64,000 bases of DNA from Alphaproteobacteria bacterium. Its GTDB lineage: Bacteria; Pseudomonadota; Alphaproteobacteria; Rhizobiales; Hyphomicrobiaceae. Every line of letters begins with the position of its first letter. Positions within the stretch are counted from its first letter, which is position 1. Made by a program: the position numbers and the translations under genes. The stretch spans positions 1-64,000 of the forward strand of contig JAHZKP010000096.1 of the NCBI GenBank assembly GCA_022600345.1, read 5' to 3'. The notes beneath the pieces were generated by a model. It was not told the origin of the DNA, did not search any database, and worked only from the letters and a program-made list of their open reading frames with translations. Positions 33,811 to 43,396 of the stretch are shown in pieces.

Positions 33811-34437
33811 TCACCAGTTGTTGTATGTGTATGTCTTCTTGGCATTGGCGCTTGTGTAGCCGCCGGATTTGAAGCGTTTCCAGGTGACGGTGACGCGGGC
33901 TCCGACCCGGGTGCGGCGATAGAGGTCGATGACATCCTCATTATACATGCGGATGCAGCCTGAGGATGCCGCCTTGCCGATGGTCCATGGCGCGTCGGTG
34001 CCGTGAATGCGGTAGGCCGATGATCCCAGGTAGAGCGCGCGCACGCCCAAAGGGTTCATGGGGTGGCCGCCGGGGACCCAGCTTGGCAGGCGCGGGTTCT
34101 TGCGCAGCATGGTGGGTGTCGGACGCCAGGCCGGGTTCTTGCGTTTCATGGAAACGCTGGTGACGCCCTGCCAGCGGGCTTCGTTCTTGGGGATGGCGAT
34201 CGGATAGCTGACGGCGCGGCCGCGCGAAGAGATCTTGTAGAGGCGGCGGTCGCCGAATGAGACGATGATCTGGCCGGGTGCATATTTCTTGGAGAAGCTG
34301 ACGGTCTGGCGCCCGCCGCCCCATTCACTGCCGCCGCCCCACATGGTCTGGGCTTGAGCGCCGGTGGCGAGGAAAAGTGCTGCCAAACCGGCGAGCATTG
34401 CCGGGAGGATGCGGCTGAAGCGGGTAGTGGCGGACAT
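33811..34437 (-). CDS. L,D-transpeptidase (YkuD domain)
   Basis: Exported peptidoglycan enzyme of 208 residues. The signal peptide is MSATTRFSRILPAMLAGLAAL, cut near AQAQ. The YkuD active site has HGTDAPWTIG and SSGCIRMYNEDV with the catalytic cysteine near residue 166. It would make 3-3 crosslinks or attach proteins to peptidoglycan in the periplasm. The start has GGAG nine bases upstream; an 83-codon longer frame exists but would bury the signal peptide. Family members are numerous in Hyphomicrobiales, so specific duty cannot be assigned. Confidence 0.9.
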   Translation of the reverse strand: MSATTRFSRILPAMLAGLAALFLATGAQAQTMWGGGSEWGGGRQTVSFSKKYAPGQIIVSFGDRRLYKISSRGRAVSYPIAIPKNEARWQGVTSVSMKRKNPAWRPTPTMLRKNPRLPSWVPGGHPMNPLGVRALYLGSSAYRIHGTDAPWTIGKAASSGCIRMYNEDVIDLYRRTRVGARVTVTWKRFKSGGYTSANAKKTYTYNNW

Positions 34438-34970
34438 CAAGACTTGCTCCGTGGATTTCTGGCTCATGTGACCTTGGCTCATCTTCAATACGAGGGCTTG
34501 GTTTTTGCCGCTCGCATCCGTTGGGCTGTGGAATGTCGTTTTTTTGGCTTCGACTGTTTGGTGGCGGTTTAGAAAATATTCCCTAGTCGAGCTTTTTGGT
34601 TTTGGCTTCCGAATGTGAATGTGCACCGCAGAAGATGAACAGATCGTATACCATTGTGCCGGTTCTTGGCAGAGCGAATCGGCCACAGTTCTGGCCTGTT
34701 TCAGTCACATTTGGGTTAGCGGAAGCATGAAGGCCGGTAAAATTGGTTCTTGCCGGCTTTTCGCATGGGCAGGCCACAGGGTGCGCCATTTCGTGGGTTG
34801 CGCAATTTATTCCCTATTTGTTCTCGTTTTTGATTGACGCGACTCGTTGGGCTTGATAGGAACAAAGGCAGAACTTGAGTGTTGCGTTGGTTTTTGTTTG
34901 TGCCGAGTTGGTTGCCTTTGTTTTCAGCGTTTCCAGCCCGTGCTGGATACTGTACCGCGAGAGCGTTCCC
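34438..34970. other. divergent region between the L,D-transpeptidase and imuA genes
   Basis: About 530 bases holding promoters for both sides. The right part contains the LexA-type box described separately. I see no gene in the remainder. Confidence 0.5.
34860..34874 (+). promoter_or_regulatory. LexA (SOS) box upstream of imuA
   Basis: The sequence GAACAAAGGCAGAAC is a GAAC-N7-GAAC direct repeat, the reverse complement of the alphaproteobacterial LexA consensus GTTC-N7-GTTC. It lies about 100 bases before the chosen imuA start, where a repressor of the cassette is expected to bind. This supports DNA-damage induction of imuA-imuB-dnaE2. Confidence 0.85.
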
Positions 34971-36275
34971 ATGTCCCAGGCGGCTTTCCCCATCCTGCCC
35001 CCGCCGTCCGAGACCTCAAGGATCTCGCCTACAAGGCCCATGTCTTTTGATGCAACCCCCCGCTGCGTAAAAGCTGCGCCTTGCTGTGGGAGCCGGAACG
35101 GTGACTTGCCCTCTACCGTTCCGGCGTCTCCCTCCTCAAATGATAATCCCGTCTCCAGCGAAGCTGTTTCAGCCAGACAGGCTTCCTCTCAGCAGCCCTC
35201 CCCCCTCAAGCACAGCGGCCCTACCAAGGGCTGTGACCCTATCAAGGGCATTGACCCTACCAAGGGCATTGAGACGAAGCGGCAGACGCTTGCCCGCTTG
35301 AAGGCCGAGATCGATCGGATCGAGCGCTCGGGGACTTCTTCATTCGTTTCTTCAGGGACGTTGGGTGCGCCGGGGGAAAACCGGTTGCATGTTGGGGCGG
35401 GCGATGGCGGGCGGCCTGTTGATGATGATGTGTGCAGGGCTGGAGTCTCAGGTCGCAACGCTGATGTGTCATCTGCGAGCACTGAGGCGCGACCTCCTGG
35501 CGCTGAAGCGGCATGGTTGAGCGGGGATGAGGCGGCCGATGTCCAGTTGGGCGTCTTCGGGCTCGACCAACATGGGACACATGAGATCAAGCCAGCGGTT
35601 CTGGCTCTGCCGCAGGTGTCATCGGGTGGCTGGTCGGCGGCGTTGGCGTTTGCTTTGCGATTGGCGGCGAGGTTGCCCTTGGAGCGCGGTGCAGATGGCG
35701 GGCCGCGGGCGAAGACAATTCTATTTTGCGCCACCTCGCATTTGATTGCGGAGACCGGCCGACTTTACGGTCCCGGATTGCGGACCCTTGGGCTTGAGCC
35801 TGAGGGCATGTTGATCGTGGAGACGAGGAAGCCGGCGGAAACACTATGGGCGATGGAGGAGGGGCTGAAGTCGGGGGGGCTTGATGCGGTGGTTGGGTGT
35901 CTTACTGGGATCGACTTGACGCCCGCGCGGCGTTTGAGCCTTGCTGCCAAGGCGCATGGCATGCCCTGTCTTATGGTTACGGATGCGAGGTCTGCGGGGG
36001 CAGGGGCGACGTCGAGCCGTTGGCGGATTGGCATGAGGCCGGGGGTGTCGTGTGTTTTCGATGAGCGGGCGCCGGGCGATGTGCGTCTTGATGTGAAGCT
36101 GGAAAAACTGCGCAAGGGCCGGCGGCACATTGGTGTTGGGCACAGGCAGGGGATGGCTGGGGTTGCGGCTGCCTGCTTGGCGCCGACTGGGGCTGCGGTT
36201 TCTAATTCGCCTTCACTGTCTCCTGCACTGACTTCTTCACCTTGTCTTTCTTCGTCGGGGAGGGAGGCGGGATGA
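34971..36275 (+). CDS. imuA: ImuA-type SOS mutagenesis protein
   Basis: Protein of 434 residues, first gene of the SOS mutasome operon. The C-terminal two thirds (about 185-420) is a RecA-like ImuA domain (VFGLDQHGTHEI, then helices, RAKTILFCATSH, GLDAVVGCLTGIDL, RLSLAAKAHGMPCLMV) with no clear Walker A lysine. The N-terminal 150 residues are low in complexity and contain three hexapeptide repeats (about 83-100). The start is uncertain: ATG 34971 has a weak GAGAG site, while a TTG at 34875 abuts the LexA box and is unlikely. Its stop overlaps the imuB ATG by four bases. ImuA is needed with ImuB and DnaE2 for damage-induced mutagenesis. Confidence 0.85.
   Translation: MSQAAFPILPPPSETSRISPTRPMSFDATPRCVKAAPCCGSRNGDLPSTVPASPSSNDNPVSSEAVSARQASSQQPSPLKHSGPTKGCDPIKGIDPTKGIETKRQTLARLKAEIDRIERSGTSSFVSSGTLGAPGENRLHVGAGDGGRPVDDDVCRAGVSGRNADVSSASTEARPPGAEAAWLSGDEAADVQLGVFGLDQHGTHEIKPAVLALPQVSSGGWSAALAFALRLAARLPLERGADGGPRAKTILFCATSHLIAETGRLYGPGLRTLGLEPEGMLIVETRKPAETLWAMEEGLKSGGLDAVVGCLTGIDLTPARRLSLAAKAHGMPCLMVTDARSAGAGATSSRWRIGMRPGVSCVFDERAPGDVRLDVKLEKLRKGRRHIGVGHRQGMAGVAAACLAPTGAAVSNSPSLSPALTSSPCLSSSGREAG
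35217..35270 (+). repeat. 18-bp in-frame tandem repeat inside imuA
   Basis: Three adjacent 18-base units starting at 35217, 35235 and 35253 encode GPTKGC, DPIKGI and DPTKGI. The first unit is more diverged. It lies in the variable N-terminal part of ImuA, just before the first conserved helix (ARLKAEIDRIE). Confidence 0.85.
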
Positions 36276-38041
36276 AACGTTTCGTCAGTTTGTGGTTTCC
36301 GTTCTGGCCGGTGGAAAGGATGCGCCGGGCCTGCGGAGAGGTTCTCGGAGAGGATGGGCCGCTTGTTTTGGTTGCGAGCGGTGGGCGCGGCATTGAAATC
36401 ACTGCGCTTAACCGACGGGCTGCGGCTGAAGGATTGTGGGTGGGACAGGCTCTGGCCGATGCGCGGGCGATGTTGCCGGGGCTAAAGTCGCTGCCAGCGG
36501 AAACGGAAAAAGACACAGCAGCGTTGCAAGCGCTGGCGCATTGGTGCGGGCGCTATGGGCCACAGCGCAATGTCTACGGCGATGATGGCTTGTGGATCGA
36601 TGTGACGGGGGTTGCGCATCTGTTTGGTGGCGAGGCGGGCTTGATGGCTGACCTGGTCAGCCGGATCGAAGGGTTCGGGATCACGGTGCGTGCCGGGCTT
36701 GCCGATACCTTTGCCGCTGCCTACGGGCTGGCGCGTTTTTCGCCGATGGCCAAGGGCCGGTGTTTTGCGATTTGTGAAACCGGCAGTCTGCGCGAGGCTG
36801 TTTCATCTTTGCCGGTGGAGGCTTTGCGGATTACGCCTGAAGCCGTTTTGCTTTTGCAGCGGTTGGGATTGCGGCGTGTGGGCCAGCTTTACGATATTCC
36901 CAGGGCCAGTCTTGAGCGCCGGTTTCGCGAAACGCGTTTGGGCCGGACTAAGAAGTCTGCCGGGGGCGCGGGAGTGCGGCGGGCAAAGCACGGGCGTGTG
37001 TTTGCTGCCAAGGGGAGCCTGGCAAACAAAGGTGAGCTGGCTGCGCGTGTTTTGTTGCGGCTCGATCAGGCGTTGGGTGAAATTTTAGAGCCTTTGCCGC
37101 CGCTTGCCGAACCGCCCGTTCTTAGTGTCCGGCAATCGTGGACCTATCCGTTGATTTCGGCGGAAGGGATTGAAGCGGAGGTGGGGGGACTTGCGGTCAG
37201 GCTCACGAAGAAGCTTGAAGCCCAGGGGCTGGGCGCGCGCAGTGTGAGGTTGTCGCTTTACCGGTCTGATGGGAGGGTGATTGAGATTGCGGCTGGGACC
37301 AGTATGGCGTGCCGGGATAGCGATCATTTGATGCGGTTGCTGGCGGAAAGATTCGGTTCAATCGATGCCGGGTTCGGGATTGACGTTGCGCAGCTCGATG
37401 CGGTGCTGGTCGAGCCGATGGCTGGAGAGCAACAGCGTTTCAACGTGGGCGCGGGTGCGGGCGGTGACGGGGGGAGCCGTTCGGGGGCGCAAAAGGCGCT
37501 GGGCGAACTTATCGACCGGCTGACCAGCCGTCTTGGAGCGGACAGCGTCAAGGTTTTGGAACCTCGCGAAAGCTATCTGCCTGAGCGGGCCGACCGGCTT
37601 TGGCCGGCACGCGCTGTTGGCCGGCATCAGCGGGCGCGGGCTGGTGAGGGGACTGGGGGGATGGATGAATTGGACCAGGGGAAACGGTCGCTTGATGGTC
37701 TGCCGCCGCGGCCGTTTTTGTTATTGGCGCCGCCCGAGCCGATCAGGGTGAAGCTGGAAGATGGTGGAGCGCAGGGTTGCGGGCAGCCTCGTTCCTTCGT
37801 TTGGCGCCGCGTCGATCAACAGGTGTTGCGTCTTGAGGGACCGGAGCGCGTCGCGCCGGAATGGTGGCGGGAAATCGGCCGGTCTCAGCGCCGACCGGAG
37901 GGGATGAGGGATTACTTCCGGGTGGAGGTTAAGGGCGGTGCCCGCTACTGGATTTTCCAAGAGTTGGGGGGAGAGGATCTGGAAGCGGGCGGTTCGCGGG
38001 AGGGCTGGTTTCTGCATGGTCTTTACGGGGGAGCGGGATGA
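36272..38041 (+). CDS. imuB: ImuB, catalytically inactive Y-family polymerase homologue
   Basis: Protein of 589 residues starting MKRFVSLWFPFWPVERM. The N-terminal half follows the Y-family (DinB/UmuC) palm and fingers, but the segment that normally holds the catalytic acidic pair reads NVYGDDGLWIDVTGVAHLFGG, as in ImuB proteins. It is thought to be an adaptor that binds the beta clamp and recruits DnaE2 and ImuA. The C-terminal third is variable and contains glycine-rich linkers. The start has GGGAGGCGGG upstream. It overlaps imuA and dnaE2 by four bases at each end, so translation is coupled. Confidence 0.92.
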   Translation: MKRFVSLWFPFWPVERMRRACGEVLGEDGPLVLVASGGRGIEITALNRRAAAEGLWVGQALADARAMLPGLKSLPAETEKDTAALQALAHWCGRYGPQRNVYGDDGLWIDVTGVAHLFGGEAGLMADLVSRIEGFGITVRAGLADTFAAAYGLARFSPMAKGRCFAICETGSLREAVSSLPVEALRITPEAVLLLQRLGLRRVGQLYDIPRASLERRFRETRLGRTKKSAGGAGVRRAKHGRVFAAKGSLANKGELAARVLLRLDQALGEILEPLPPLAEPPVLSVRQSWTYPLISAEGIEAEVGGLAVRLTKKLEAQGLGARSVRLSLYRSDGRVIEIAAGTSMACRDSDHLMRLLAERFGSIDAGFGIDVAQLDAVLVEPMAGEQQRFNVGAGAGGDGGSRSGAQKALGELIDRLTSRLGADSVKVLEPRESYLPERADRLWPARAVGRHQRARAGEGTGGMDELDQGKRSLDGLPPRPFLLLAPPEPIRVKLEDGGAQGCGQPRSFVWRRVDQQVLRLEGPERVAPEWWREIGRSQRRPEGMRDYFRVEVKGGARYWIFQELGGEDLEAGGSREGWFLHGLYGGAG

Positions 38042-41000
38042 TGCGCGACCAGGTTTACCCATCTTCTGAATCTTCTCGGGCTTCACCGCCCCCTACCAAC
38101 TATGCCGAATTGCAGGTGACGACCAACTTCTCGTTTCTGAGGGGGGCTTCGCATGGCGATGAGTTGGTCTTGGAAGCCAAGGCGCTCGGGCTGTCGGCCA
38201 TCGCGGTGACGGACCGCAATACGCTTTCGGGTGTCGTGCGGGCGCATGTGGCGGCAAAGGAAGCCGGCCTGCAGTTCATCGTCGGGGCGCGGCTGGATTT
38301 ACAGGATGCCCCCAGTTTGTTGTGCCTGCCCACAGACCGGGCAGCTTACGGGCGTTTGTCGCGGCTCATTTCGCTTGGGCAGATGCGTGCGCCCAAGGGG
38401 GAATGCGAACTTTGGCTGGCCGATGTCGCGGCGCATTGCGAGGGGCAAATTATGATCGTTCTGGCGCCGGAGGATTGGACTTGGCGGGATGGGAGGCCGG
38501 GCAAAGCGGATTTTGAAGCGGACCTGAGGCGTGTGACTTCAAGCCTAGGAGGGGAGCTGGGCGCCGGGTCGATATATCTGGCGGCGACGTACCTTCATCG
38601 CGGGGATGACCGGGCGCGGATCGCGGCGTTGGCGGGGCTGGGGCAAGCGTGCGGGGTGCGGCTGGTTGCAACGGGGGATGTCCTTTATCACGCGCGGGCG
38701 CGCAAGCCTTTACAGGATGTCGTTACCTGTATCCGTGAGGGCGTTGGAATTGCGCAGGCCGGGTATTACCTTGAGGCCAATGCAGAGCGGCACCTGAAGC
38801 CGCCAGCCGAAATGGCGCGGTTGTTTGCAGGTTTCGAAGATGCGCTTGGGGCGACGTTGGAGATTGCCCGGGCCTGCTGTTTCTCGCTTGATGAACTGGT
38901 CTACGAATACCCCGAAGAGCCGGTGCCGAGGGGAAAGTCGGCGCAATCGCATCTGGAGGATCTGAGCTGGGAGGGGGCGCTTTGGCGTTACCCGGCCGGT
39001 GTGCCTGATAAGGTGCGCTTGATGCTGAAGCGCGAGTTGGAGATCGTCGGGCAACTCGAATATGCGCCCTATTTTCTGACCGTCTACGATATCGTCAGCT
39101 TTGCACGCGCGCGCGGTATTCTCGCCCAGGGGCGGGGGTCGGCTGCTAACTCGGCGGTTTGTTATTGCCTGGGCATTACGGCTGTCGATCCGCTGGAGGC
39201 TGATCTTTTGTTTGAGCGCTTCGTCAGCCCGGAGCGCAAAGAGCCGCCCGACATTGATGTCGACTTCGAGCATGAGCGGCGCGAAGAGGTCATCCAGTAC
39301 ATTTATGCGCGCTATGGCCGGGAGCGGGCAGGGCTGGCGGCGACGGTGATTTCATACCGGGCGCGCTCGGCGGTGCGTGAAGTTGGCAAGGTCATGGGCT
39401 TGTCGGAAGATACGGTGGCCGCGTTAGCTGGCATGGTGTGGGGGACGCGCTCGGGCGGGGCGTTGCCCGAAGCCCATATTCGCGAAGCCGGGCTCGACCC
39501 TGGGGACCCGTTGATCGCCAGGGTTATTGAGCTGACAAGCGAATTGATGGGGTTTCCGCGCCACCTGTCACAGCATGTCGGCGGCTTCGTTTTGACCCGT
39601 GGGCCGTTGACCGAGGTGGTGCCGGTTGGCAATGCGGCGATGGACAATCGCACGGTCATCGAGTGGGACAAGGACGATATCGCAGCGCTTGGTCTGCTGA
39701 AGGTCGATGTTTTGGGCCTGGGCATGCTGACGTGCATTCACCGGGCCTTCGACTTATTGGAAAAGCATCACGGGCGGGCGATGACGCTTGCCAAGGTGCC
39801 GCGCGAAGACAAGGCCACTTACGACATGTTGTGCCGGGCCGATTCGCTTGGTGTGTTCCAGGTGGAGAGCCGGGCGCAGATGAATATGCTGCCCAGGCTG
39901 AAGCCGCGGCGGTTTTACGATCTCGTCATCGAGGTGGCGATCGTGCGGCCGGGACCGATCCAGGGTGACATGGTGCACCCTTACTTAAGACGCCGGAATG
40001 GTGAGGAACCCGAGCACTATCCCTCGCCCGCTCCAGAGCATGGGCCGCCCGATGAGCTTCGCCAGATTCTGGGTAAGACCAAGGGGGTGCCGCTGTTTCA
40101 GGAACAGGCGATGCGCATTGCGATGGTGGCGGCGCAGTTTTCCGATGCACAGGTCAATGAATTGCGCAAGGCGATGGCGACGTTTCGCAGGCGCGGGACG
40201 ATCGGCCTGTTAGAGGACCAGATGGTCTCAGCAATGGTGGCGCGCGGCTATGATGAAGGTTTCGCGCAGCGTTGTTTCAATCAGATCAAGGGGTTTGGCG
40301 AATACGGATTTCCGGAAAGTCATGCTGCCAGCTTCGCCCATCTTGTTTATGTTTCCTCCTGGCTGAAATGCCACTATCCGGCGGTGTTTGCGTGTGCGCT
40401 TATCAATTCGCAGCCGATGGGGTTTTATGCGCCGGCGCAAATTGTCCGGGATGCGCGCGAGCATGGTGTCGAGGTGCTTCCCGTCGATGTCAATCGATCT
40501 GACTGGGACTGTACGCTGGAGCCGGGAGGCTGTGAGCCCAGACCGGCTGGTGGCAGCCGTAGCCTGGCTGGTTTACAGGATGCAGGGCGGGATGGTCCGG
40601 CTTTGCGGCTTGGCATGCGGCTGGTCGACGGGCTGGTTAAGGAGGAGGCGCTGAGGATCGTCGAGGTCAGGGGTAACGGATTTGGCGATGTCCACGATCT
40701 CAAGCAGCGTTCAAAAGTCCGGCTGGCGGCGTTGGAGAAGCTTGCGGCAGCCGATGCTTTTCGCTCAATCGATCTCGACCGGCGGCAAGGGCTTTGGGAG
40801 GTCAAGGCGATTGGGCCGCCTGAGGGATTGCCGCTGTTTGGCTGGGCGGAGACGCGTGAAGAGGGGGGCGAGGAAGAGGTTTTGTTGCCGCAGATGGCGT
40901 TGTCGGAGCATGTGGTCAACGATTACCAGACGCTGCGGTTGTCCTTGAAGGCGCATCCCATGCAGTTTTTGCGGGCAAAGCTCAGTGCCGAAAAAGTGGT

Positions 41001-41466
41001 GTCATGCGATGAACTGCGTGGCCTGAAGGATGGCCGGTGGGTCAGGGTGGCCGGCGTGGTGTTGGTGCGTCAGCGGCCGGGCAGCGCCAAGGGGGTGGTG
41101 TTCATGACGCTGGAAGATGAGACGGGGATTGCCAACGCGGTTATCTGGGCGAAAACGCTGGAGCGCCATCGAAAGGTCGTCATGGGGGCGCGGCTGGTTT
41201 TGATCGAGGGGCAGGTTCAGCGGCATGAAGATATCATCCATGTGGTTTCCAGGCGGCTATTTGACCGCAGCGGCATGCTGATGCATCTGTCAGAGCAGGC
41301 AGAAGACCTGCGTATGCCGATTGCCAATGCCGATGAGGTGTTGCGGTCGGATCCAGGATCGGCCCGCGGCAGCATGGCTTCGGCCGGTCGCCAGACGGCG
41401 CATCCAAGATGGGCGGGCCATCCACGCAACGAGCGGATCATTCCGAAATCCAGAGACTTTCATTGA
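38038..41466 (+). CDS. dnaE2: error-prone DNA polymerase III alpha subunit DnaE2
   Basis: C-family DNA polymerase of 1142 residues. The N-terminal PHP domain begins YAELQVTTNFSFLRGASHGDE; the palm has GRGSAANSAVCYCLGIT (about 363), PPDIDVDFEHERREEVIQYI (about 402) and SQHVGGFVLTRG (about 510); the C-terminus has helix-hairpin-helix and OB-fold regions (WVRVAGVVLVRQRPGSAKG). The length is usual for DnaE2 and shorter than the replicative DnaE. It carries out error-prone translesion synthesis as the third gene of the LexA-controlled cassette. It starts at an ATG overlapping the imuB stop. Confidence 0.95.
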   Translation: MMRDQVYPSSESSRASPPPTNYAELQVTTNFSFLRGASHGDELVLEAKALGLSAIAVTDRNTLSGVVRAHVAAKEAGLQFIVGARLDLQDAPSLLCLPTDRAAYGRLSRLISLGQMRAPKGECELWLADVAAHCEGQIMIVLAPEDWTWRDGRPGKADFEADLRRVTSSLGGELGAGSIYLAATYLHRGDDRARIAALAGLGQACGVRLVATGDVLYHARARKPLQDVVTCIREGVGIAQAGYYLEANAERHLKPPAEMARLFAGFEDALGATLEIARACCFSLDELVYEYPEEPVPRGKSAQSHLEDLSWEGALWRYPAGVPDKVRLMLKRELEIVGQLEYAPYFLTVYDIVSFARARGILAQGRGSAANSAVCYCLGITAVDPLEADLLFERFVSPERKEPPDIDVDFEHERREEVIQYIYARYGRERAGLAATVISYRARSAVREVGKVMGLSEDTVAALAGMVWGTRSGGALPEAHIREAGLDPGDPLIARVIELTSELMGFPRHLSQHVGGFVLTRGPLTEVVPVGNAAMDNRTVIEWDKDDIAALGLLKVDVLGLGMLTCIHRAFDLLEKHHGRAMTLAKVPREDKATYDMLCRADSLGVFQVESRAQMNMLPRLKPRRFYDLVIEVAIVRPGPIQGDMVHPYLRRRNGEEPEHYPSPAPEHGPPDELRQILGKTKGVPLFQEQAMRIAMVAAQFSDAQVNELRKAMATFRRRGTIGLLEDQMVSAMVARGYDEGFAQRCFNQIKGFGEYGFPESHAASFAHLVYVSSWLKCHYPAVFACALINSQPMGFYAPAQIVRDAREHGVEVLPVDVNRSDWDCTLEPGGCEPRPAGGSRSLAGLQDAGRDGPALRLGMRLVDGLVKEEALRIVEVRGNGFGDVHDLKQRSKVRLAALEKLAAADAFRSIDLDRRQGLWEVKAIGPPEGLPLFGWAETREEGGEEEVLLPQMALSEHVVNDYQTLRLSLKAHPMQFLRAKLSAEKVVSCDELRGLKDGRWVRVAGVVLVRQRPGSAKGVVFMTLEDETGIANAVIWAKTLERHRKVVMGARLVLIEGQVQRHEDIIHVVSRRLFDRSGMLMHLSEQAEDLRMPIANADEVLRSDPGSARGSMASAGRQTAHPRWAGHPRNERIIPKSRDFH

Positions 41467-41492
41467 CGGATCAAAAGGCATTGACGGACCAG

Positions 41493-43364
41493 ATGGACCC
41501 TTGTTGCAAACATATGGCTATGCATTTTGTCCGCCGTTGCATGATGCGGGCGAGGGTGTGGGAGTCGGCCGTGCGGCTGCGATCTGGAACATGCCTCGTT
41601 ATTGCAATGGCCGTCTGCATATTCGCACTCGCGGGCCTTATTGCTTCAAATTCAAGTTTGGATGCGCAGGAAGCGCGCGGGCGGATTGCGCCGGAGGGGG
41701 CGTCGGGAACGACGGTCAAGCAGAAGGCCACGGCACGCAACTTCATGGTTTCGGCAGCCAACCCGCACGCCGTCGATGCAGGTGTCGATGTTCTTAAAGA
41801 GGGTGGGAGTGCTCTTGACGCAGCGATCGCAGTCCAGCTCGTATTAAATCTTGTCGAACCGCAATCTTCAGGCATCGGTGGGGGCGCGTTCCTGGTCCAT
41901 TTCGATGCGGCGAGCAGCAAAACGCAAACCTACGATGGCCGTGAAACCGCACCAAAGGCAGCGCTTCCAAGTCGCTTTCTGACGCCTGATGGCGAGCGGA
42001 TGTCTTACCACAAGGCGGTTAATTCCGGACTGAGCGTGGGGGTGCCGGGGCTCGTTGCAATGATGGAATTGGCGCACAAGCAACATGGCAGGTTGCCGTG
42101 GCCGCGATTGTTTGAGCCAGCAATAACCTTGGCGGAAAAAGGCTTTGAGGTTTCACCACGGCTCAACATGCTGCTGATCTGGTATGGCGCGGAGCGTTTC
42201 ACGCCCAAGGCGCGGGCTTATTTTTTCGATGAGGATGACCTGCCCCGGCCGGTCGGCTACGTGCTCAAAAATCCGGAATTCGCCAAGACGCTGAAGGCGA
42301 TTGCGCAAGGAGGTGCTGCGGCATTCTATGAGGACGGTCCGATTGCCCGTTCGATTGTGGCGGCGATCGAGAGCGCCCCGAATTTCAAAGGCGACATGAC
42401 GCTCGAAGACATCGCCGGTTATCAAGCGCTTGAGCGGGAGCCGGTCTGTTTCAAGTATCGCCGGCGCCGGATCTGCGGCATGGGGCCGCCGTCATCGGGC
42501 GGCATCACGGTTGCGCAAACTCTGAAGATCCTGGAGGGGTTCGATCTCAGTAAAACAAGTGGCGCAGTCATGAGCCCACGGGCGTTGCATCTGATCGCCG
42601 AAGCCGAAAAGCTCGCTTATGCCGACCGCAACCGGTATCTGGCCGATGCGGATTTCGTGCCGCCGCCGAAAGGGATGCTGGCTGACGGCTATATTGCACA
42701 GCGTAGACGGCTGATCTCTGAGCGCGCGGCCATGGCGCGCGCGCGGCCAGGTGAACCGGCCAAGAATGTCGAAGCCCGGTTTGGAATTGACGAGACGCTT
42801 GAGAGGTCGGGGACCAGCCACCTGTCGATCGTCGATGCCCGCGGCAATGCGGTTTCCATGACGACGACGATCGAGGGTGGTTTCGGGTCGGGGCTGTGGG
42901 CTTCGGGTTTTCTGCTCAACAATGAGCTGACAGATTTTTCGTTTCGACCCAAGGACGGGCAGGGCAGGCCGATTGCCAATCGTGTAGAGCCCGGCAAGCG
43001 ACCGCGCAGTTCCATGGCGCCGCAAATCGTGTTTGACGCAGACGGTAATCTTCGTGCGGTGTTGGGTTCGGTCGGGGGCTCGCGCATTATCATTTACGTC
43101 ATCAAGTCGATGATTGCCCTGATCGACTGGGAGATGGGTGCGCAGGAGGCAGCCGATCTGATTAATTTCGGGAGTCGTGGTGCATACTTTGAGATCGAGG
43201 CGGGGGCGTCGACAATCTGGGAGGGACTGAAGGTCAAACCCTACGGTCAGGCAGTTGTGCCCGACCTAATGACATCAGGAACGCATATCGTTGTCGTGAA
43301 GCCTGACGGCGGTCTTGAAGGTGGTGCCGATCCGCGCCGGGAGGGCGTGGCGCGGGGCGGTTGA
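41493..43364 (+). CDS. ggt: gamma-glutamyltransferase
   Basis: Exported N-terminal nucleophile hydrolase of about 623 residues that cleaves or transfers the gamma-glutamyl group of glutathione-like compounds. A signal anchor lies near residues 30-55 (LVIAMAVCIFALAGLIAS). Family blocks include GGSALDAAIAVQLVLNLVEP, SSGIGGGAFLVHFD, FEPAITLAEKGFEVS and PPSSGGITVAQTLK. The processing/nucleophile site is GTSHLSIVD, where the usual TTH reads TSH with the first Thr kept; GNAVSMTTTIEGGFGSG follows. Start codons at 41514 and 41541 are also possible. It begins about 25 bases after dnaE2 but is functionally unrelated to it. Confidence 0.88.
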   Translation: MDPCCKHMAMHFVRRCMMRARVWESAVRLRSGTCLVIAMAVCIFALAGLIASNSSLDAQEARGRIAPEGASGTTVKQKATARNFMVSAANPHAVDAGVDVLKEGGSALDAAIAVQLVLNLVEPQSSGIGGGAFLVHFDAASSKTQTYDGRETAPKAALPSRFLTPDGERMSYHKAVNSGLSVGVPGLVAMMELAHKQHGRLPWPRLFEPAITLAEKGFEVSPRLNMLLIWYGAERFTPKARAYFFDEDDLPRPVGYVLKNPEFAKTLKAIAQGGAAAFYEDGPIARSIVAAIESAPNFKGDMTLEDIAGYQALEREPVCFKYRRRRICGMGPPSSGGITVAQTLKILEGFDLSKTSGAVMSPRALHLIAEAEKLAYADRNRYLADADFVPPPKGMLADGYIAQRRRLISERAAMARARPGEPAKNVEARFGIDETLERSGTSHLSIVDARGNAVSMTTTIEGGFGSGLWASGFLLNNELTDFSFRPKDGQGRPIANRVEPGKRPRSSMAPQIVFDADGNLRAVLGSVGGSRIIIYVIKSMIALIDWEMGAQEAADLINFGSRGAYFEIEAGASTIWEGLKVKPYGQAVVPDLMTSGTHIVVVKPDGGLEGGADPRREGVARGG

Positions 43365-43396
43365 GTGATGGAAGCGTTGTTTGAAGGTTGCTGGGC

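Noticed and set aside
34875..34970. TTG-initiated N-terminal extension of imuA
   Set aside because: It abuts the LexA box with no room for a transcription start and ribosome binding site; the later ATG is more likely.
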